Shown here: piece after piece, positions 27,575-35,566 of the stretch
How positions within the stretch are numbered: the stretch's first letter is position 1
Layout of the letters: each line of letters opens with the position of its first letter
Origin: Kistimonas asteriae
Lineage (GTDB): Bacteria; Pseudomonadota; Gammaproteobacteria; Pseudomonadales; Endozoicomonadaceae
Reading direction: 5' to 3'
Length of the DNA stretch: 64,000 nucleotides
Assembly (NCBI RefSeq): GCF_018263925.1
Contig: NZ_JAEVHF010000024.1
Location: forward strand, 1 to 64,000
Notes under the pieces: model-generated
What the model was told of the DNA's origin: nothing
The model's database searches: none
What the model saw: the letters and a program-made list of their open reading frames with translations, nothing else
Translations under genes and position numbers: made by a program

Positions 27575-28073
27575 CCAAACGCACAGCCCAATCGAAAAAA
27601 AATACCTATCAAAGTCGACTCAGTATCGATTTTTGACCCAAATCAATGTTCATAGAATAAACAGCATTTTCTTGATATTCGTGAGCATTAAACAGGTAAG
27701 CCCTGGCAGTTTTTTTGTAGTTTACCGCCACCGAAAGCGTAGGATAGCACTCAACCCCGGCACGGATGGCAACATCAACACCGGGAAGCAAAAAACTGCC
27801 GGACAGTCGTTGCATGATAAATAACCGGCAGTCGTGAACAAAAGCGCAGCATGGATTTCATTTTTTATCGATTTTTATCGATTAAAAATACGGGAAAGTA
27901 TTGCCCGAAGAATCCGGGCCATAAACGACACGGCTTCATTTTTTACCCGAGGGTAAACCGTCCAGCCGCGGGCTATGGCGACAGCGCACAGAGTGTTGAT
28001 TTGTTCGGACAGTGAACCACTGCCCGATCCGATAAATGACGCTAGCTAATGTGTTAATTGAGGAGTATTTCCT
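27575..28073. promoter_or_regulatory. leader region of the amidinotransferase gene with palindromes
   Basis: No convincing gene lies here. Seen are a copy of ATACCTATCAA (27602-27612), a stem CTGCCGG/CCGGCAG near 27800-27835, a GCCCG/CGGGC stem near 27903-27919, and a near-perfect palindrome TTTACCC-GA-GGGTAAA at 27942-27957, about 115 bases before the start codon. The last is the best operator candidate for the amidinotransferase gene. I looked for known guanidine and glycine riboswitch cores and could not match them. Confidence 0.45.
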
Positions 28074-29222
28074 GTGACTCAAGATACTATTGTCAGCTCC
28101 TGGAACGACTTTGACCCTCTGAAGCACGTGATTGTCGGCCGCGCCGACCACTGCTGTGTACCTCCTTCAGAACCCGCTGTAGACGACAAAGTTCCTGTAG
28201 ACAGCAAGATGAAAGGCATGTGGGGTCCCCGTCCGCTGGAGACCGTTGAAGCCGCCAATGAACAGCTCGACGGCTTTGCCAAACTGCTCGAATCCCGTGG
28301 CGTCCGCGTTGACCGTCCTAGCCCTATCCAGTGGAACCAGTCCGTTCAGACCCCTGACTTCCAGACCTCCTCCATGTTCGGCTGCATGCCTCCCCGTGAC
28401 GTTCTGTTGACTGTGGGTAAAGAAATTCTGTCTGCCCCCATGTCCTTCCGCTGCCGCTATTTTGAATACCTCGCTTACTGGCCGCTGATGGAGCAATACT
28501 TCCGCGAAGATCCCACCTTCCGCTGGGAACAGGCGCCTCGTCCCCGCCTGACCGATGAGTCCTACCGGCCGAACTACGGCATGGGCAAGCATGCTATGAC
28601 CATCGAAGAGCGTCTGGAAAAAGTGGCCGCCAAGGAGTTCGTCACCACAGAAGTTGAGCCCATGTTCGACGCGGCTGACGTCATGCGGATGGGTAAAGAC
28701 CTGTTCGTCCAGCACGGCCTGACCACCAACCGCACCGCAATGGAATGGCTGCAGCGCCACTTCCACGACCACCGTGTCCACGCCGTTAACTTCCCAGGCG
28801 ACCCCTACCCGATCCACATCGACGCCACCTTCGTTCCACTGCGTCCCGGTCTGTGCATCAACAATCCTCATCGTAAGATGCCGGAAGAACAGCGCAAGAT
28901 CTTCGCGAAGAACGACTGGGAAATCGTCGATGCAGCGATGCCTGCCCACGACAACCCACCACCGCTGTGCTACTCCAGCACCTGGCTGTCCATGAACTGC
29001 CTGGTACTGGATCACAATACCGTCTGCGTCGAAGCCAGCGAAGTCCACCAGATGGAACAGATGGACAAACTGGGTATGGAAGTCATTCCTGTGCCTCTGC
29101 GCGACGCCTACGCCTTCGGCGGCGGCATCCACTGCTGCACCGCGGACGTCTATCGCGAAGGGTCCTGCGAAGACTACTTCCCGGTTCAGGTGCCTGGCAC
29201 CCAGATCCGTCCGGTCGAATAA
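28074..29222 (+). CDS. glycine amidinotransferase (AGAT-like)
   Basis: This 382-residue enzyme of the amidinotransferase fold closely resembles animal AGAT (GATM), which moves the amidino group of arginine to glycine, giving guanidinoacetate and ornithine. Aligned blocks include MEWLQRHFHDHRVHAVNF, PIHIDATFVPLRPG, STWLSMNCLVLD and the active-site motif GGGIHCCTADVYREGS with Cys354 as nucleophile and the HID motif supplying His and Asp. It starts with GTG at 28074, with AGGAG eight bases upstream. A terminator follows. The setting beside glycine-compound transporters supports glycine or a related amine as acceptor, but the exact acceptor is inferred. Confidence 0.88.
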   Translation: MTQDTIVSSWNDFDPLKHVIVGRADHCCVPPSEPAVDDKVPVDSKMKGMWGPRPLETVEAANEQLDGFAKLLESRGVRVDRPSPIQWNQSVQTPDFQTSSMFGCMPPRDVLLTVGKEILSAPMSFRCRYFEYLAYWPLMEQYFREDPTFRWEQAPRPRLTDESYRPNYGMGKHAMTIEERLEKVAAKEFVTTEVEPMFDAADVMRMGKDLFVQHGLTTNRTAMEWLQRHFHDHRVHAVNFPGDPYPIHIDATFVPLRPGLCINNPHRKMPEEQRKIFAKNDWEIVDAAMPAHDNPPPLCYSSTWLSMNCLVLDHNTVCVEASEVHQMEQMDKLGMEVIPVPLRDAYAFGGGIHCCTADVYREGSCEDYFPVQVPGTQIRPVE

Positions 29223-29232
29223 GCAAGATAAC

Positions 29233-29258
29233 AGGAAAGCGCTTCGGCGCTTTCCTGG
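29233..29258 (+). terminator. Rho-independent terminator after the amidinotransferase gene
   Basis: CAGGAAAGCGC and GCGCTTTCCTG form an 11-base perfect stem with a TTCG tetraloop, followed by GTTTTG. It starts ten bases past the stop codon and separates the gene from the microprotein-EamA-symporter unit. Confidence 0.85.
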
Positions 29259-29324
29259 TTTTGTTCAGGGGTTATTCAGTTTCAGGCAAGGATAATCAGC
29301 ACCATTGCGCGGAGGATACTCACA

Positions 29325-29447
29325 ATGTTCACCACTTCATGGACCGCTGCCAGTTTTGTTGTGCTCAACCTTGCGCTGTTAGGTTTTGTGACAGCTGTCT
29401 ATTGCTACCGGGAAGCGAAAGGCGCCAAAGGTATTGCGGAACAGTGA
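29325..29447 (+). CDS. 40-aa membrane microprotein, symporter accessory type (copy 2)
   Basis: This 40-residue protein starts MFTTSWTAASFVVLNLALLG and ends YREAKGAKGIAEQ. It has one membrane segment and a charged tail, and a GGAGG ribosome site precedes it. It is a paralogue of the microprotein at 15102-15224, with the same length, the same MFTxSWT start and the same REAxGxKGIxE tail. It is followed by an EamA exporter gene and then the paralogue of the first symporter, so the pairing of microprotein and symporter is repeated. A structural role with the symporter is inferred. Confidence 0.85.
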   Translation: MFTTSWTAASFVVLNLALLGFVTAVYCYREAKGAKGIAEQ

Positions 29448-29552
29448 TCGCTGAGCCTCCAGCGTCAGCCATTTCCCACTGTTTTTCCTGCAACCTTCAC
29501 GTCCGGACTTCCAGGCAGTTTTATCAAGAAATTTGATACCAGGGAGTTCACC

Positions 29553-30521
29553 GTGTCCACCACCAATACCAAAGCCCTGGGCTATACCACGATGCTGATA
29601 TCAGCGACGCTGATGGGCTGCGTGGGACTCTTTGCCCGCCATATCAATACCTCCGGCGATGTGATTGCCTTTACCCGTTTCACCGTCGGCGCCATCGGCA
29701 CCCTCGCCATTATTCTGGCCAGCGGAAAACTCATTTATCTCCGGGGTACACGACTTTCACCCGCGATTATCTGCGGCGGTGTCTCGCTGGGCCTCTGCCT
29801 GGCCGCGTATGTGTCGTCGACTCAACATACAACACTGGCCAATGCTGTTTTCCTCATCTATACCGGCCCGCTGTTTTCCAGCATTCTGGCCGCCATTTTC
29901 CTGAAAGAGAAAGTCGACAAGATCACCGGCTGTCTGCTGTTCCTGGTCTTCATCGGAACGCTGATGATCCTCGGTTTGATCAACTACGACGCCGCTACCG
30001 GCTTTACCATGAGCCTCAGTTTCAAGGCGGAGAACATGCTGGGTGATATGCTCGGGCTTGTCTCCGGTTTCGGTTATGGCCTCTATCTGTTCCTCAGCCG
30101 TTACCGCACAGACGTCTCCTCAGAAATCCGCTCTTTCTATAACTTCCTGTTTGGCGGACTGGGAATTGCCATTTACCTGATCCTCAACCCACCCTCGCTG
30201 GCAATGATGGATGGCAGCTCCTGGCTCTGGCTGATCGCCATGGCGTTCTTCACCGGCTTTGCCGCCCTGGGGCTGCTGGCCGTAGCCGCCCGCCACCTGA
30301 AAGCTGCCGAACTGGCTTGTGTTGCTTACTTTGAATGTGCGGTTGGCGCCGGTATCGGCATCCTGGTCTTCGGTGAAACCATGACCGCCTTCCAGGCCTT
30401 TGGTGGCGCCATGATCATTATTGGCGGTGTCGGCCAGGTGGTGGCCAGCACCGTGGTCGATCACTTCAGCAAACTCCGACAGCCAACCCCGGTTCCAGAA
30501 ACAGTTCGACACACGCACTAA
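29553..30521 (+). CDS. EamA/DMT-family transporter
   Basis: This 322-residue membrane protein of the drug/metabolite transporter superfamily has about ten hydrophobic helices in two EamA repeats (first near residues 12-140, second near 165-300; GGAMIIIGGVGQVVAS near the end). It starts with GTG at 29553 behind an AGGGAG site. It lies between the microprotein gene and the second symporter gene, 73 bases before the latter. Members usually export amino acids or metabolites; here it may export a product of the amidinotransferase reaction, which is a guess from position. Confidence 0.85.
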   Translation: MSTTNTKALGYTTMLISATLMGCVGLFARHINTSGDVIAFTRFTVGAIGTLAIILASGKLIYLRGTRLSPAIICGGVSLGLCLAAYVSSTQHTTLANAVFLIYTGPLFSSILAAIFLKEKVDKITGCLLFLVFIGTLMILGLINYDAATGFTMSLSFKAENMLGDMLGLVSGFGYGLYLFLSRYRTDVSSEIRSFYNFLFGGLGIAIYLILNPPSLAMMDGSSWLWLIAMAFFTGFAALGLLAVAARHLKAAELACVAYFECAVGAGIGILVFGETMTAFQAFGGAMIIIGGVGQVVASTVVDHFSKLRQPTPVPETVRHTH

Positions 30522-30594
30522 CCGCTTTACAGGTTAACTGTTTCACGGCGCAGCACAGGGAGGTGCAGCGCCCTCCAAGAGAGAGGGTTCACTG

Positions 30595-32085
30595 ATGACC
30601 TCGAACTGGATTAACTGGGTAGTATTAGGTATTTCCGTTTTTGTACTGGTGGCTCTAGGACTGATTTCCAGCCGCCGGGTCTGCAACAGCAAGGGAGAAG
30701 GTGGGTTTCTGTTGGCCGGGCGCAGTCTGGGGCCGGTCGTCGGCGCCGCCAGTATTGTCGCTACCGGTTACAGCGGCTGGGGCTTTATGGGCTCCCCCGG
30801 TGTCGCCTACAAATACGGCACCATCGAGATTCTGGGCAATTTTCTCTATGCCCCCGCCATGTGCCTTGCTGTCCTGTTCTTCGCCTCCTTCCTTTACCGT
30901 CGCGCCCTGAAGATGGGCAGCCTGACCATCCCTGAGTACATTGCCCGCAGCCACGCAGGCTCACCGGCCCTGACACGCTTTATCCACGGTTTTGCTGCAC
31001 TGGCAACGGCACTGTTGCTGCTGATATTTCTGGTAGGCCAACTCCGGGCGATGGGCATGCTGGGTGCCAGCTGGCTCGGGATTTCCATGAACCATGCCAT
31101 TGTGCTGATGATCGGGATCATCATCCTCTACACAACATTAGGGGGTATGGCAGCTGTAGCCTGGACGGATACCCTAATGGTGGCAGGCATGACCGCGGCG
31201 GCTGTATTTATCGCACACCGGATTTTCAGTGATGTCTCACCAACAGAATTACTAACACAACTGGAAGCCATTGAGCCGACACTGGTAGACCCGGAAACGG
31301 CGGCGCCTTACGGTGACTCGCGATTCCAGGTCTTCATGATTTTCCCCTACGCTTTCCTGTTCAGCGCCATTCTTCCCTATATGTCCATACGTTTTCTGGC
31401 GTTCCGGAAGGATGTAAAAATCCATCAGGTTGCACTGATCATGGCGCCGATCGCCTGCCTGCTCAGCCTGGTGCCCATCGTGGGGCTGTATGTGCGGATT
31501 CGCCATCCGGAACTGGGTAACGCCGATAACGCCATGCCCTACTTCCTGGCGAATTTTGTCTCGCCGGTGGCATCCGGCCTGATCACCCTGTTCATCATTT
31601 TTGCTATGAAATCCACGGCCAGTTCGGTGCTGCAGGTGTCCTCCTCCGCCCTTTCCCATGATCTGCGTGTCGCCCTTTGCCCGAACCGCCATCTCTCTCA
31701 AAAGCATGCCTTGCGGTTTAACCGCTTAATCCTGGCCTGTCTGGGCGGGGTCACACTGCTGATGACCCTCTATGCACCGCCAGTCATGCTGTCGCTGTTT
31801 GCGATTACCGCCACCGGCACACTGATGGCCACCCTGATCGGCCCAGTATTGATCAGCAGTTTCCTGCCCGGCAACGCTGCCGGCGCACTAGCCAGTATGG
31901 TCACCGGTTTCAGCCTGTCTGGCGGTCTGTTGCTGTTTACCAATACTGGCTGGGTGGAGGCGCCACTGGTTGGCTGCCTGGTGTCCAGCATTATCTATGT
32001 GGTGGTCAGCCGTTTGAACAGAATGGAAACCCTGTTGGTTGGAAAACCCCAGTTACTGACCCTGGCGGAATCCGGGTCTCACTGA
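30595..32085 (+). CDS. sodium:solute symporter (SSS family), copy 2
   Basis: This 496-residue SSS transporter is a close paralogue of the one at 15384. It shares GGFLLAGRSLGP, SIVATGYSGWGFMGSPG, LTIPEYIARSHAG and AAVAWTDTLMVAGM in the same order, with similar length and about 13 membrane segments. The start codon at 30595 has an AGAGAGGG site. It probably takes up a small amine or amino acid related to glycine with sodium ions. The conserved motifs place both symporters in one subgroup, and each has its own 40-residue companion. Confidence 0.92.
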   Translation: MTSNWINWVVLGISVFVLVALGLISSRRVCNSKGEGGFLLAGRSLGPVVGAASIVATGYSGWGFMGSPGVAYKYGTIEILGNFLYAPAMCLAVLFFASFLYRRALKMGSLTIPEYIARSHAGSPALTRFIHGFAALATALLLLIFLVGQLRAMGMLGASWLGISMNHAIVLMIGIIILYTTLGGMAAVAWTDTLMVAGMTAAAVFIAHRIFSDVSPTELLTQLEAIEPTLVDPETAAPYGDSRFQVFMIFPYAFLFSAILPYMSIRFLAFRKDVKIHQVALIMAPIACLLSLVPIVGLYVRIRHPELGNADNAMPYFLANFVSPVASGLITLFIIFAMKSTASSVLQVSSSALSHDLRVALCPNRHLSQKHALRFNRLILACLGGVTLLMTLYAPPVMLSLFAITATGTLMATLIGPVLISSFLPGNAAGALASMVTGFSLSGGLLLFTNTGWVEAPLVGCLVSSIIYVVVSRLNRMETLLVGKPQLLTLAESGSH

Positions 32086-32101
32086 AGTCGAGGAGCCGTT
32101 A

Positions 32102-32317
32102 TCAGTCAATGCTGATAACACTTTTAACCCCGCTCTTGCGGGGTTTTTTTTCATCTATATCAATTTCACAACCCTTACGTTTGGCGAGTTCATGAAATAT
32201 GTTCCCAAGAAACTTTCTCAACCGTCCGTAGATCACTTTCTGGCGCCTCTTCGGAATAAAAACCACATGATACTTACAATCCCAGCGAGTATGGGTCAGA
32301 CTCTTGTAGTCTGGCAT
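32102..32317 (-). pseudogene. truncated IS200/IS605-type TnpA transposase
   Basis: The first 50 or so residues (MPDYKSLTHTRWDCKYHVVF, then PKRRQKVIYGRLRKFLG) match the N-terminus of IS200 TnpA transposases. The catalytic HUH motif (PDHVH) and the tyrosine helix that should follow are missing; the frame instead reads through the symporter terminator. The region 32318 to about 32420 upstream, with a CCCCGGCATAGCCGAG-like hairpin, is probably the element's end. The element is dead. Confidence 0.75.
32128..32151 (+). terminator. Rho-independent terminator after the second symporter
   Basis: CCCCGC and GCGGGG with a TCTT loop are followed by eight T residues, 42 bases beyond the stop codon. The T-run abuts the decayed IS200 fragment. 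Confidence 0.88.
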
Positions 32318-32492
32318 AGGTTAAATCTCTTGATTCCTGGCGGAACCTCGAGATTAGCTACTAACGCCTCGGTAAAACCTATGCGAGTCTCCCCGGCATA
32401 GCCGAGAGTTTACCTAGTGATTAATTATGCATAATTTCTTATTTTATTGGTTGCTTGTATTTCCAAAATAGATTTAAAGAATCATCTACCAT

Positions 32493-33662
32493 TCAGCATT
32501 GTTTATTGTATTGACTTTCATGCCAAAAGAGTAACATGCCACAAGCGACACTTGATAAAACTATAAACAATATCGATAATGATGGTAGAGTAACCCATAG
32601 TTTTCCAACTATCCAATTTGTAAAGGCTCCAACAACACCTGCAACAAAATAAAAAAAACCATAAAAAAGCCCTTTATTTTTTTCATTAGATAGCTCTGAT
32701 ATCAGTGCCATAGCACATGGAAAACAAATTAAATTCCCCAAAATCATAATAAATGTTGTAAGTATTGCCATCCATAGCGATGCATTTTTACTTAGAAGAA
32801 GCAAAAAAGGCAAACCCATTAAAATAAGACCAATTCCAAGACTCTGATGACGTTTAAGATATCTTAGGCAAAGGGATGTAACCTTCATCTGCAAAAATAA
32901 CGTAGTTAATGCCGACAAAGAAAAAACACTAAAAATAGCAAACTCGCCAAGCTGATATATAGATAAATAAAGAGGGATCACCAAATATAATTGATTAAAA
33001 ACAATATAATAACCTGACATCAAAACAGTAAAAAACAAAAATCGCTTATTCTTGAAAACCAACGAAAAATCAAGACATTTAATGCAATTAATTCTCTTAC
33101 AATATTTTCTTGGAAAAAATAGGATTTGAACAATAATAAGTATCAAAAAAATACAGGCGGCTACGATACATAGCAATGTGAAATCTATTAATATAAGAAT
33201 ATACCCTAATAAAGGACCTACAAGCATACCTAGGCCTTCAGCAAGAGAATGGCAAGCAAAACACCAATCATGCTGTCTCCCTTCAACTGTTATTTGAGAA
33301 ACACAGGCATAAAATGCAGGTGTGAAAAAAGCAGCTGCTATACCACTCAAAAAAGCTGAAGCAATAAGCCAAGCCTCATTACTTGCAAAACCAAAGAGAA
33401 AAAAACCGATAACTCTAAGACAGCACCCATTAATAATTGTGGATCGATAATCATAACAATCTGCTAATATTCCACCCAGTAGAAAACACCCCTGTTGACT
33501 CAAATTTCTTACCCCAAGAACAACTCCTGCAAATGCAGCACTATACCCTAATGAGTTAGTTATATGATGACTAAGATATGGAATAACCATATAGAATGAA
33601 AGATTAAATCCAAAATTTATAAAGAGAAGAATAAAAAACAAAGAACAGTGACGCTTTTTCAT
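32493..33662 (-). CDS. MFS transporter, probable metallophore exporter
   Basis: This 389-residue MFS protein has about 12 membrane segments (start MKKRHCSLFFILLFINFGFN). The usual loop 2-3 motif appears as GGILADCYDYRSTII near residue 63. The frame extends to a TTG at 33677, but the ATG at 33662 is preferred. It lies 28 bases downstream of the nicotianamine-synthase-like gene and is equally AT-rich, so the two were probably acquired together. By analogy with CntE/CntI it may export the product of that enzyme; this is inferred from context only. Confidence 0.72.
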   Translation of the reverse strand: MKKRHCSLFFILLFINFGFNLSFYMVIPYLSHHITNSLGYSAAFAGVVLGVRNLSQQGCFLLGGILADCYDYRSTIINGCCLRVIGFFLFGFASNEAWLIASAFLSGIAAAFFTPAFYACVSQITVEGRQHDWCFACHSLAEGLGMLVGPLLGYILILIDFTLLCIVAACIFLILIIVQILFFPRKYCKRINCIKCLDFSLVFKNKRFLFFTVLMSGYYIVFNQLYLVIPLYLSIYQLGEFAIFSVFSLSALTTLFLQMKVTSLCLRYLKRHQSLGIGLILMGLPFLLLLSKNASLWMAILTTFIMILGNLICFPCAMALISELSNEKNKGLFYGFFYFVAGVVGAFTNWIVGKLWVTLPSLSILFIVLSSVACGMLLFWHESQYNKQC

Positions 33663-33690
33663 TATCAAACAACTCAATCAAACCAAAAAA

Positions 33691-34494
33691 TTAGAGCTGA
33701 CTATTTCTTGATGCAATGATGATAGAATTTATTATATGATTAAAAGGATTTATCTCTAGAGATTTATTTATAAATCGGAGCTTATCTAAATTTACTTCAG
33801 GATAAAGTAATCGGCGCAAATCATATGAAGATCGAAACAATAACAATGTGTCTTGAGAACTATTTTCACTAACATTACATGCAATATTTAATTTTTCTTT
33901 TTTATTAATGCCATTTAAAGCTGCAAATATTATAACATCATAATTATCATAAGATTTATAAAACTCAGAATCAGAACAAATAATATTATCAACTCTTACA
34001 TCCAGTTTTGAAAGTATTACTTCAGCATAAGAACAAGCTTCTTCAGATTTATCAAGAAGAGTACACGACAAGTTATAGAAAGATGAATATATAATCACAC
34101 TTAAGGGCAGTGGACCAGCTCCAAGAAAAAGAATCTTCTCAGGTTTACTACCTAAAGAGGCTACCATAGCATGATATTCTAATCGGCATAGACTGTAATA
34201 ATTTTCACTGTATGGAAATTTTTTTAAAAATTCTTTTGGGCAAGAAGAAAGCGCTATTTTTTCTGACCAATGAAGTTCAAGTAAATATTCTCCTTCTGCA
34301 CATAACTTATGCAAGTCAAATATAATTGACTTAATATCACTATCATTAAGTATATTTTCAACAAGACTAGAGGAGTAGTTTTTTGTAACCAAAAAACAAA
34401 GCTCCTGAAATAATGTATTCACTTTCTGACATGGTTTAAGAGAATCTAGAAGAGATATTTTACGATATAAATTAATAATATTATCTTTCAACAT
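33691..34494 (-). CDS. nicotianamine synthase-like (CntL-type) aminobutanoyltransferase
   Basis: This 267-residue protein resembles nicotianamine synthase and CntL, which transfer aminobutanoyl groups from S-adenosylmethionine to make metal chelators. Blocks seen in order are LCAEGEYLLELHW (residues 64-76), KFPYSENYYSLCRLEYHAM (92-110), the SAM-binding loop ILFLGAGPLPLSVII (121-135) and LLDKSEEAC (146-154). Length matches S. aureus CntL (about 271). No opine dehydrogenase (CntM) gene is present, so the product could be a nicotianamine-like molecule or an unfinished staphylopine-type intermediate. An IS1 remnant lies directly upstream and may have cut off its promoter. Confidence 0.75.
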   Translation of the reverse strand: MLKDNIINLYRKISLLDSLKPCQKVNTLFQELCFLVTKNYSSSLVENILNDSDIKSIIFDLHKLCAEGEYLLELHWSEKIALSSCPKEFLKKFPYSENYYSLCRLEYHAMVASLGSKPEKILFLGAGPLPLSVIIYSSFYNLSCTLLDKSEEACSYAEVILSKLDVRVDNIICSDSEFYKSYDNYDVIIFAALNGINKKEKLNIACNVSENSSQDTLLLFRSSYDLRRLLYPEVNLDKLRFINKSLEINPFNHIINSIIIASRNSQL

Positions 34495-34516
34495 AGTAAA
34501 CTAGCTCAATTTCCGG

Positions 34517-35101
34517 TTATATTTCAAACAGGCTAATATCACATTCTCGAGATGAACTCTCCGATGACTTTGTCATATCGCTCCTTGAACGGGAGAAATA
34601 GATGATCTTTAGATTCAACCGCTCATTCCGTGTAGGTAGCGTCAGATGGTTTCTTTCAATACCCTGGGTAAACTCCTTACTGATTACTTTCTGATAGTTA
34701 GGCTCCCCAAGCATGGAACACAGTACTGGCTCCCTTTATTACCGACAAATGACCATTACTCGCCCATCTGACAGATCAACCGCCGTTCCTCCCCCTCCAA
34801 AGGTTGCTATTTCACATTCGGCGGCACCAGTTTTTTAGATGGCTAATGATAATAGTTGGACTGATTCCGAGTACCCGGTCCATATCCCTGACTCCCAAGC
34901 CATTCATCGCCATATCCTTTATACGTTCGTGAGTACCCGCTTTGTTAGCGTTATAGACGAAATCAAGCTGAAAGCTGCATTTACAGAGATAACGTTGCAG
35001 CCCAGAGTCTGCTTTACCGTTTTTCACGACACCATCCATACTTTCACAGTGCGGGCATACAACATCAATGACACCCATAATCCAAAATGCGCAGCATAAC
35101 C
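34517..35101 (-). mobile_element. decayed IS1-family element (InsA intact-looking, InsB broken)
   Basis: On the minus strand an 88-residue frame (34812-35078) matches InsA of IS1: CPHCESMDGVVKNGK, LQRYLCKC and DMAMNGLGVRDMDRVLGIS. Farther on, 34517-34714 encodes EFTQGIERNHLTLPTRNERL, like the C-terminus of InsB, but the catalytic middle is missing or frameshifted. Total length is about 585 against 768 for IS1. The outer end reads GGTTATGCTGCGCATTTTGG. A second, inverted fragment of the same element lies at 39091. Confidence 0.8.
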
Positions 35102-35566
35102 ATTACAAAGGACTGTTATATATACGTAATCAATAGATCTGATTCACAACCAAATTTCCAAAAGAAAATAACACCGTACAGCTTTAACAACCATCCTGTA
35201 AAAATCACGCTATAAAAAAGCCTACATCAATATAAAGTAGCTTTTTCTTAGTTATAAACATTAAGCATAACGCTAAATGTTAACGATTATCATTATCGAT
35301 AAAGACTAGCAGATACCTCTGCTTTGGCAAATGACTATACATACTTTAAGCAAAAAACATCTAGAAGTTCTGATAGCTAAATGTTTCTCCATATACCCTT
35401 CTAACAGCCTACCTAAACCTGCAGTTATCCCCTCTGGCAAGGCTCCTAACATTAAACAAAATCTATCAACCCTATAATTTTAATTAATTTTAAACATCTA
35501 AGAGCTGGCCTTATATTTATCACAACGAAACGTTACTCACGAACGAACAAACCAAGGAACATGACC
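35102..35566. other. AT-rich region upstream of ahpC
   Basis: No gene is visible in this 465-base stretch. It holds one strong Fur-box candidate (annotated separately) and must contain the ahpC promoter. I looked for an OxyR-like spaced ATAG/CTAT pattern and saw only a partial match (TGATAGCTAAATG near 35371). Confidence 0.4.
35279..35297. promoter_or_regulatory. Fur-box candidate
   Basis: GTTAACGATTATCATTATC agrees with the palindromic 19-base Fur consensus at 17 positions. It lies about 270 bases before ahpC and, on the other strand, about 785 bases before the nicotianamine-synthase-like gene, with the IS1 remnant between. It could make ahpC iron-responsive, or be the old operator of the metallophore cassette. 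Confidence 0.65.

Noticed and set aside
27575..28073. Guanidine or glycine riboswitch before the amidinotransferase gene
   Set aside because: Several stems are present, but I could not match the conserved cores of these riboswitch classes. A covariance-model search would be decisive.
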